The notes beneath the pieces are model-generated. The model was not told the DNA's origin, ran no database searches, and saw nothing but the letters and a program-made list of their open reading frames with translations. Shown here one piece after another: positions 1 through 4,879 of a stretch of DNA of 5,634 bases. The translations under genes were made by a program, and so were the position numbers. Source of the DNA: DAIPKP01 sp964539095 (lineage in GTDB: Bacteria; Synergistota; Synergistia; Synergistales; Aminiphilaceae); contig CAZIFL010000066.1 of assembly GCA_964539095.1 (NCBI GenBank), positions 1 to 5,634 of the forward strand. The letters run 5' to 3'. Position 1 is the stretch's first letter. Every line of letters begins with the position of its first letter.

Positions 1-62
1 ATATGCCGAGCTATAACGCTTTTAGGGAACGGTTGGAAGAAGTTTTGGCTTCCCTTTCGTAA
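1..62 (+). CDS. C-terminal end of an unidentified gene (partial)
   Basis: The frame whose codons begin at base 3 reads MPSYNAFRERLEEVLASLS and ends at TAA 60-62, so only the last 19 residues of an upstream gene on the same strand are visible. The tail is charged and probably an amphipathic helix (FRERLEEVLASL), a common ending for cytosolic enzymes such as glycosyltransferases, but it carries no diagnostic motif and I cannot name the family. The ATG at 3-5 could be internal; it is not evidence of a separate small gene. The gene lies about 100 bases upstream of the dehydrogenase and may belong to the same cluster. Confidence 0.5.
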   Translation, partial: MPSYNAFRERLEEVLASLS

Positions 63-163
63 AGGGTTCTGGGAGTAGCGATACAATTCCCTCTGGATCC
101 TCTCTGTTTTGTGCATCCGATTTTCCCGATCTTTTACCTTACTGTTAGTCCGGAGGTGCTTTT
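63..163 (+). other. Intergenic gap before the dehydrogenase
   Basis: This 101-base gap is more AT-rich than the genes around it. It ends in the ribosome binding site for the next gene. I see no convincing -35/-10 pair: TTGTGC at 109-114 has only a poor -10 partner at 17-bp spacing. No T-run follows a hairpin, so there is no clear terminator either. Whether transcription starts here or continues from upstream cannot be decided from the sequence. Confidence 0.4.
152..158 (+). promoter_or_regulatory. Ribosome binding site that fixes the TTG start
   Basis: GGAGGTG lies 5 bases upstream of TTG 164-166 and matches the anti-Shine-Dalgarno core well. In the same frame there is a TAG stop at 146-148, and the first ATG comes only at codon 83, inside the nucleotide-binding domain. 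The TTG is therefore the only sensible start. Confidence 0.85.
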
Positions 164-1360
164 TTGAAACAGCATAAACGTTTTTCCATCTGTATACTTG
201 GCCTTGGTTATATCGGGCTTCCCACCGCGAGCCTTCTTGCCACGGTGGGAAACTCCGTGTACGGAGTGGATGTAAAGGGCTCCGTTATTGATGCGGTTAA
301 CAGCGGGGAGGGATATCTGAACGAGCCCGATTTGAACACCCTCATCAGGGGCTCCGTGGCCTCGGGAAATCTCCTGGCGGGGGAGCGGCCCCGGGAGGCG
401 GAGGTCTTTATGATCGCCGTCCCCACCCCCTTTAAAGAAAATAAGGAGCCCGACCTGGCCTCTGTGGAAAAGGCGGTGCGGGCTCTTGCTCCCTGCCTCC
501 GCAAGGGTAATTTGGTGATTCTGGAATCCACCTCTCCCGTGGGAACCACCGAGGAGGTGGTGGGGCGGATTTTGCAGGAAGAGACGGGCCTCGTGCCGGG
601 GGAGGATTTCTACCTCGCCTACTGTCCCGAGCGGGTGCTTCCGGGGCAGATCGTGAAGGAGCTTATCTCCAACGACCGGGTGCTTGGGGGGATCAATCCC
701 GAGAGTGCGGAGCGGGCGGCGGAGTTGTACCGCACCTTTGTACAGGGGGAGCTGGTGCTCACGGATTGCCGCACTGCGGAGATGTGCAAACTTGTGGAGA
801 ATGCCTATCGGGATGTGAACATCGCCTTTGCCAACGAAATTTCCATGATCTGCTCCCGCCACGGGGTGAACGAGCGGGAGCTTATCCGCTATGCCAACCG
901 CCATCCCCGGGTGAATATCCTCTCTCCCGGCCCCGGAGTTGGGGGGCACTGTATTGCGGTGGATCCCTGGTTTCTCGTGGCGAAGGATCCGGATCTCGCC
1001 TCTCTGGTGCGTACCGCCCGGGAGGTGAATATGCGTAAGCAGAGCTGGGTGATTGATCAGATCTGTGCCAACGAGCCAAAATCCCGAAGTATCGGTTGCT
1101 TCGGCCTTACCTACAAGCCCGATGTGGAGGATCTGCGGGAGTCCCCCGCCCTGGAGATTGCCCGGGCCCTTCAGAAAGAGGGATACCCCGTCTACTGCTG
1201 TGAGCCCAACTGCTCCGAGGTGGAGGGGCTTACCCTCTGTTCCCTGGAAGAGACCCTGGAGAAGAGCGATCTGCTTCTCTTTCTGGTGGCGCACCGGGAG
1301 TTTCGGGGGCTCTCTCTTCCCCAGGGGAAAAAGGTGCTGGACTGCGTGGGTATCCTGTGA
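164..1360 (+). CDS. wecC: UDP-N-acetyl-D-mannosamine dehydrogenase (WecC type)
   Basis: The gene encodes 398 residues of the UDP-glucose/GDP-mannose dehydrogenase family. The predicted reaction is the two-step NAD-dependent oxidation of UDP-ManNAc to UDP-ManNAcA in the cytosol. The N-terminal Rossmann domain has LGLGYIG at 12-18 and an acidic residue, D36, ending the second strand. The central part has AVPTP at 85-89, ESTSPVGT at 121-128, CPERVLPG at 154-161 and NDRVLGG at 170-176. By alignment of motif spacing, the catalytic residues are K209, N213 (AEMCKLVEN) and nucleophile C263 in GVGGHCIAVDPWF. The C-terminal domain has GLTYKPDVEDLRESPA at 314-329. The stretches NRHPRVNILSPGPGVGG and RTAREVN are very close to what I remember of enterobacterial WecC, which favours UDP-ManNAc over UDP-Glc or UDP-GlcNAc as substrate. 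The length is slightly short for WecC (about 420). The start is TTG with a strong ribosome binding site. The stop overlaps the next start (GTGA). No WecB-type 2-epimerase is present in the window to supply UDP-ManNAc. Confidence 0.92.
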   Translation: MKQHKRFSICILGLGYIGLPTASLLATVGNSVYGVDVKGSVIDAVNSGEGYLNEPDLNTLIRGSVASGNLLAGERPREAEVFMIAVPTPFKENKEPDLASVEKAVRALAPCLRKGNLVILESTSPVGTTEEVVGRILQEETGLVPGEDFYLAYCPERVLPGQIVKELISNDRVLGGINPESAERAAELYRTFVQGELVLTDCRTAEMCKLVENAYRDVNIAFANEISMICSRHGVNERELIRYANRHPRVNILSPGPGVGGHCIAVDPWFLVAKDPDLASLVRTAREVNMRKQSWVIDQICANEPKSRSIGCFGLTYKPDVEDLRESPALEIARALQKEGYPVYCCEPNCSEVEGLTLCSLEETLEKSDLLLFLVAHREFRGLSLPQGKKVLDCVGIL

Positions 1361-2319
1361 AGATCCCCAGCGGAGAAGCCCCCAGAGCCCTGGTCACCGG
1401 AGGGACCGGGGCCATAGGCTCCACCCTGGTGGGGCGCCTTCTTCGAGAGGGGTGGCAGGTTCTGGTGCTGGACGATCTCTCTTCGGGATACCGGGAGAAT
1501 CTTCCACCGGAGGCGCTCTTTACCGAGGGTTCCATCACGGATGAACCCCTTGTGGAGGAGCTTTTTTCCCAGAGGCCCCGGGTGGTGTTTCATCTGGCGG
1601 CGCACTTCGCCAACCAGAACTCCGTGGAGCATCCCCGGGCGGATCTTCGGGTAAACGCCGAAGGTACTCTTCTGCTTCTGGAGCAGGCCCTCGCAGCGGG
1701 GGTGGAGCGTTTTGTCTACGCCTCCTCCTCCTGCGTTTACGGCAAGGCCTCTTCCATGAAGGAGGATCAGGTGGGGGAAGAGCTGGATACCCCCTATGCC
1801 ATCAGCAAGCTGGCGGGGGAGCGGTATGCCCGTTTTTTTGCCCATTATCACGCCTTGCACACCGTGAGCCTTCGGTATTTCAACAGCTACGGCCCGGGAG
1901 AATTTCCCGGCAGATACCGTAACGTGATCCCCAACTTTTTCGCTCGGGCTCTTCGCAAGGAGCCTCTCATCATCACCGGTACCGGGGAGGAGACCCGGGA
2001 TTTTACCTATGTGGAGGATACCGCCGAGGCCACCCTTCGGGCCGCTTTGACCCCCCTTCCCCCCGGAACGGTGCTGAACGTGGGGCGGGGAGAGCCCGTG
2101 CCCATTGCAGAGCTTGCCCGGGAGATCAACCACCTTACCGGGAATCCCGCCGGAGTAGCCTTTGCCCCCCCCCGAAGCTGGGACGGCATTCCCCATCGAA
2201 GGGCGGAGGTGGGAAAGATGCAGGATTTGCTGGGTTTTTCTCCCCAGACCCCCCTTCGGGAGGGGCTTGAGAAGACTCTGGAGTGGATAGAGACCCGAAA
2301 GGAGCGATTTCTCTCATGA
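1357..2319 (+). CDS. NAD-dependent sugar-nucleotide epimerase/dehydratase (GalE-like extended SDR)
   Basis: This 320-residue extended short-chain dehydrogenase has the normal length for the family. It shows TGGTGAIG at 14-21 (NAD-binding GxxGxxG), D39 after the second strand, HLAA at 79-82, SSSCVYG around S124, and the YxxxK pair Y147/K151, which with S124 forms the expected catalytic triad. Downstream are FNSYGPG at 175-181, RDFTYVEDTAEA at 214-225, NVGRGEPV at 241-248, and the family-typical tail LGFSPQTPLREGLEKTLEW. The likely role is epimerisation (for example at C4) or dehydration of an NDP-sugar in the cytosol, feeding the neighbouring glycosyltransferases. The exact substrate cannot be read from the motifs, so no symbol is given. 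The GTG start overlaps the dehydrogenase stop by 4 bases. There is no good ribosome binding site at the right distance, which suggests translational coupling. A run of nine C lies inside the gene at 2165-2173. Confidence 0.9.
   Translation: MKIPSGEAPRALVTGGTGAIGSTLVGRLLREGWQVLVLDDLSSGYRENLPPEALFTEGSITDEPLVEELFSQRPRVVFHLAAHFANQNSVEHPRADLRVNAEGTLLLLEQALAAGVERFVYASSSCVYGKASSMKEDQVGEELDTPYAISKLAGERYARFFAHYHALHTVSLRYFNSYGPGEFPGRYRNVIPNFFARALRKEPLIITGTGEETRDFTYVEDTAEATLRAALTPLPPGTVLNVGRGEPVPIAELAREINHLTGNPAGVAFAPPRSWDGIPHRRAEVGKMQDLLGFSPQTPLREGLEKTLEWIETRKERFLS
2165..2173 (+). repeat. Nine-C homopolymer inside the epimerase gene
   Basis: Nine consecutive C bases span codons 270-273 (Ala-Pro-Pro-Arg) of the epimerase. 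Runs of this length can slip during replication and would shift the frame about 50 codons before the end. The surrounding genes are rich in CCC and GGG and contain other runs (seven C at 2502-2508, seven G at 2761-2767), so ordinary codon preference may explain it. Confidence 0.6.
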
Positions 2320-3581
2320 AGGCCCTTCTTCTGGCGTACTTTACCGCCCCCCTTTTGAGCCCGGAGTCCATGCTGGTGCGGCGTATGCTTCACGCTACCG
2401 CAAGCCCGGGGCTTTCTTGGGATCTGGTTACGGTGAACCCCCTTTTTGCCTACGGAGCCAAGGATCACGGAAGCGGCATCGCCCTGGAAACGCTTGAACA
2501 TCCCCCCCACATATGCCGAGTTCCCTCCGCAGAGTATGTCCTTGCCCCCTTCTATGCCCTCTTTCCCCGGCTGCGGCTCCTTCCGGATACCCGGCGGGGA
2601 TGGGTGTCCTTTGCGGTGCGGGCTGCGGCGAAGAGGATCCGCCAGGAGCCCCAGGATGTGCTGGTGACCTGGGCCCAGCCCTACTCTAGTCATCTTGCGG
2701 GGCTGGCTTTGAAAAAACGCTTTCCCCAGCTCCCCTGGGTGGCCTATTTTGGAGATCCCTGGGGGGGAAATCCCTATATCGATACCATCCCCAACTCGTG
2801 TGTGGTTCAGGAAGGGGAGGTGCTCCGGAGGGCGGAACGGATTATCGTGAACACCCGGGCGGTGCGGGAGGATATGATCCGGCGGCACGCCCTGAAAGAG
2901 ACGGAAAAGATATACGTTATTCCCCACTCCTGTGATCACGCCTGGCTTGAGAAGACCCCGCCGGGGGAACCACGAGACGGACAAATAAACGGACAAAGAA
3001 CAGGACAAAAAACAGGGCAAAAACCCTGTACCCTCACCTACGCGGGCAATTTTTACGGTAAGCGCACCCCCGAACCTCTTCTGGAGGGGCTTCGTTTCGT
3101 CCCCTCGGAATCGAAAAACTCTCTGGAGGTTCGCTTTGTCGGTAAGTTTCCGGAAAGTTCCAAAGATACGGTGCGAGAGCTGGAGCCTCTTGTAAAGCTC
3201 TACGGACAGAAGAGCTACGGAGAGACCCGCAAACTTCTGGATGCGTCGGATATGCTGCTGCTTATCGATGCCCCCTTAGCGGAGAGCATGTTCCTTCCCT
3301 CCAAGCTGGTGGATTATCTGGCCCTTCGTAAACCCATGCTGGCCATAACTCCCCGGGGAGGGGCGAGCTGGCAGGCCCTGGAAGGGTTGGAGCACGTTTA
3401 TCGTATGGATCCCGGGGAGACGGAGAAGATCGGCATGTTTCTCGCCCAACTTGCCCGGGGGGAGATTGCCTTTTCCCAAGCCCCCTCGGTTCCCAACGCT
3501 TTTCTTCCCGAAACGGTGGGGGAGCAGTGGCGCCGAGTGCTGGAAGAAGCCCGGAAAGCCCTGCCCAAGGAAACCCTCTGA
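2316..3581 (+). CDS. Glycosyltransferase, GT-B fold (GT4-like)
   Basis: The protein has 421 residues with no signal peptide or clear membrane segment, as expected for a cytosolic GT-B glycosyltransferase that adds a sugar to a lipid-linked glycan. The N-terminal acceptor domain includes VAYFGDPWGGNPY at 142-154 and RRAERIIVNT at 171-180. The donor domain begins at LTYAGNFYGKRTPEPLLEGL (240-259) and holds the nucleotide-sugar segment LPSKLVDYLALRKPMLAITP at 327-346. Here D333 stands where many relatives have the second Glu of EX7E. Donor and acceptor cannot be predicted. The ATG at 2316 overlaps the previous stop (ATGA) and has AAAGGAG at 2298-2304. A GTG at 2283 would add 11 residues, but it lies deep in the epimerase and is less likely. 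The linker between the two domains carries four tandem four-residue units at residues 222-237, encoded by A-rich 12-bp repeats unlike the rest of the gene. The gene stop overlaps the next start by one base (TGATG). Confidence 0.87.
   Translation: MKALLLAYFTAPLLSPESMLVRRMLHATASPGLSWDLVTVNPLFAYGAKDHGSGIALETLEHPPHICRVPSAEYVLAPFYALFPRLRLLPDTRRGWVSFAVRAAAKRIRQEPQDVLVTWAQPYSSHLAGLALKKRFPQLPWVAYFGDPWGGNPYIDTIPNSCVVQEGEVLRRAERIIVNTRAVREDMIRRHALKETEKIYVIPHSCDHAWLEKTPPGEPRDGQINGQRTGQKTGQKPCTLTYAGNFYGKRTPEPLLEGLRFVPSESKNSLEVRFVGKFPESSKDTVRELEPLVKLYGQKSYGETRKLLDASDMLLLIDAPLAESMFLPSKLVDYLALRKPMLAITPRGGASWQALEGLEHVYRMDPGETEKIGMFLAQLARGEIAFSQAPSVPNAFLPETVGEQWRRVLEEARKALPKETL
2979..3026 (+). repeat. 12-bp tandem repeat array in a coding region
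   Basis: Four consecutive 12-base units run from 2979: GGACAAATAAAC, GGACAAAGAACA, GGACAAAAAACA and the more divergent GGGCAAAAACCC. They are in frame and encode GQIN, GQRT, GQKT and GQKP at residues 222-237 of the glycosyltransferase, in the linker between its two Rossmann domains. Composition is strongly A-rich on the + strand, and ATA for Ile is unusual beside the neighbouring codon use. Gain or loss of a unit would keep the frame, so the array could vary in length without destroying the enzyme. Confidence 0.85.
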
Positions 3582-4714
3582 TGCCCCACCTGCTGGTATT
3601 TTCCAACGATCCTCTCAAAGCCTACGTGGAAAAGGGGGAGATCAAGGAGCGGTACTATAATCCGGGGGATTTTTTTGATAGAGTGACCATCTTCACCCCC
3701 TGTGATGAGGATGTCTCCCCGGATCAGGTGGGGGGTATTGCGGGGAGTGCGGAGGTTGCGGTGGTGCCCGTGGGTTCCATGAAAAACCTGAAAAAGCTCT
3801 GTGCCATCTCCCGGGAGGAACAGCGGGTGGTGGATCTTGCCCGCTCTTTTAAACCCGATATTATCCGGGCCTTTAATCCCCGCTTTGAGGGACGTTTTGC
3901 GGTGGCTGCGGGAAAAGCTCTGGGAGTGCCTTCGGTGATCTCCCTGCATGCGGATTTTTCCCGACGGCGGCTTTTTCGGGTGGAGGGGCTTGCCTGCGCT
4001 AAAAGTTTACTTTACTCCACGGTTTTTCGCTTTTGTACGGAAAAGCGGAGCTATTCCCGGGCGGATGCGGTCATCGGGGCCTATGCCTTCACACTTCGGT
4101 ATTTCGAGGATTTTCCCGTGCGTCACCGTGAGGTGATCTATAATAAGGTCTATGCTCCCCCACATCCCGGGGTTGCAAAGCCTAAGGACTTTACGATTAT
4201 CAGTGTGGGGCGGCATATTCCCGGAAAAGATCCCCGCCCTCTTATCCGGGCGCTTTCGGGGACCCCCTACCGGTTAATTCTCATCGGTCAGGGGCCTCTT
4301 ACCCAGGCCTCTCAAGATCTTGCGAAAAAGCTCAAGGTTTTGGGGCAGGTGGATTTTATCCCCTCGGTGCCGAACCGGGATATTCTTCCCTGGTATCAAG
4401 GGGCTCATGTTTTTTCCATGGCCATGCTCTACGGAGGAACAAGTATCCCCATGCTGGAGGCCATGGCCTGCAGGCTCCCCCTGGTGCTTGCCCGGCCCCT
4501 TTGGGAGGAGGCCCCGGAAGCCATAGGAGAGGATGCTCTTCTGGTGGAACATACTCCCGAAGCCTTTCGGGAGGCCTTCCGAAAGCTACAGGAGAACCCC
4601 GAATATGCCCGAGAGCTTAGAGAAAAAGCCTGGGAGCGTTTCTGGCCTCTTCGGGGAGAAGAGATGGAGCGCCGGGAAGCAGAACTTTACAGGGGGCTGT
4701 TGCAGGGTTCCTGA
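3581..4714 (+). CDS. Glycosyltransferase family 4 protein
   Basis: The protein has 377 residues with the GT-B layout: an N-terminal acceptor domain (LVFSNDP near the start, FKPDIIRAFNPRFEG at 90-104, GVPSVISLHADF at 115-126) and a C-terminal donor domain. The donor domain has SVGRHIPGKDPRPLIRAL at 208-225, LILIGQGPL at 232-240, VDFIPSVPNRDILPWYQGAHVF at 257-278, and GGTSIPMLEAMA at 285-296. These are classic GT4 retaining glycosyltransferase motifs. E293 is the second Glu of EX7E, but the first position is G285 (GGA), one base away from GAA. Relatives usually read EGTSIPxLEAMA here. No signal peptide or membrane segment is seen, so it probably acts at the cytosolic face of the inner membrane on a lipid-linked glycan. 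ATG 3581 overlaps the previous TGA by one base and has AAGGA at about 3568-3572. An in-frame GTG at 3527 would overlap the upstream gene by 55 bases and is rejected. Sugar specificity is unknown. Confidence 0.9.
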   Translation: MPHLLVFSNDPLKAYVEKGEIKERYYNPGDFFDRVTIFTPCDEDVSPDQVGGIAGSAEVAVVPVGSMKNLKKLCAISREEQRVVDLARSFKPDIIRAFNPRFEGRFAVAAGKALGVPSVISLHADFSRRRLFRVEGLACAKSLLYSTVFRFCTEKRSYSRADAVIGAYAFTLRYFEDFPVRHREVIYNKVYAPPHPGVAKPKDFTIISVGRHIPGKDPRPLIRALSGTPYRLILIGQGPLTQASQDLAKKLKVLGQVDFIPSVPNRDILPWYQGAHVFSMAMLYGGTSIPMLEAMACRLPLVLARPLWEEAPEAIGEDALLVEHTPEAFREAFRKLQENPEYARELREKAWERFWPLRGEEMERREAELYRGLLQGS

Positions 4715-4749
4715 TCCTGATAGCTCTCAACCGAAAGCTGGAGCCTGGG

Positions 4750-4804
4750 CCAAACCAGGACCAAACCAGAACCAAGCCAGAGCTAAATCAGAGCTAAATC
4801 AGAG
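4750..4804 (+). repeat. 11-bp tandem repeat array upstream of the deacetylase
   Basis: Five contiguous 11-base units occur: CCAAACCAGGA, CCAAACCAGAA, CCAAGCCAGAG, and CTAAATCAGAG twice. They fit the consensus CYAARYCAGRR. A fragment, CCAAAG, follows at 4805-4810, and the 11 bases before the array match 7 of 11 consensus positions. The last two full units are identical and the first two differ at one base, which points to tandem duplication with later drift. The unit is close to one helical turn and is not a multiple of three, which fits non-coding DNA. Function is unknown. Confidence 0.85.
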
Positions 4805-4818
4805 CCAAAGCTTCCCGC

Positions 4819-4850
4819 TTGATATGACAACGTAAAACGTAAGCTATAGA
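4819..4850 (+). promoter_or_regulatory. Weak candidate promoter for the deacetylase
   Basis: TTGATA at 4819-4824 matches the sigma-70 -35 consensus at five of six positions. The -10 partner is poor: TATAGA at 4845-4850 has a good sequence but 20-bp spacing, while AGCTAT at 4842-4847 has 17-bp spacing but a weak sequence. The position, just after the repeat array and about 30 bases before the GTG start, is plausible. A perfect tandem duplication of AACGTAA (4829-4835 and 4836-4842) lies in the spacer and could be an operator or chance. Confidence 0.25.
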
Positions 4851-4864
4851 CAAGGTAAGCCCTG

Positions 4865-4871
4865 AAAGGAG
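4865..4871 (+). promoter_or_regulatory. Ribosome binding site that fixes the GTG start
   Basis: AAAGGAG lies 8 bases before GTG 4880-4882. An in-frame TAA at 4856-4858 and the lack of any ATG, GTG or TTG between it and 4880 make this GTG the only reasonable start of the deacetylase. Confidence 0.8.
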
Positions 4872-4879
4872 AATTTGCC

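Larger units (their letters stand above)
4715..4879 (+). other. Intergenic region carrying an 11-bp repeat array
   Basis: This 165-base gap is the longest non-coding stretch in the window and separates the coupled gene block from the deacetylase. It starts with a tandem TCCTGA pair (4709-4720) that includes the upstream stop. It then holds an A/C-rich 11-bp array, a 7-bp duplication, a weak promoter candidate and the next ribosome binding site. I see no stem-loop followed by a T-run, so no intrinsic terminator is called. The only + strand reading frame across it (ending at 4835) overlaps the glycosyltransferase heavily and looks spurious. Confidence 0.7.

Noticed and set aside
52..66. Hairpin CCCTTT-CGT-AAAGGG over the first stop codon, possible terminator
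   Set aside because: The stem is only 6 bp with half A:T pairs and a 3-base loop, and no T-run follows it.
134..3020. Long open frames on the - strand (134-1294, 1192-2196, 2007-3020)
   Set aside because: They lie opposite well-supported genes, their translations are rich in Gly, His, Pro and Arg with no family motifs, and they follow from the GC-rich codon bias of the + strand genes.
4750..4810. Possible CRISPR-like or iteron array
   Set aside because: The 11-bp units are contiguous with no unique spacers, and no cas or replication gene is nearby.
4533..4835. A + strand frame of 100 codons covering the 11-bp repeats
   Set aside because: Over half of it overlaps the GT4 gene in another frame, it has no motif, and its Asn/Gln/Ala-rich end is only the translation of the repeats.
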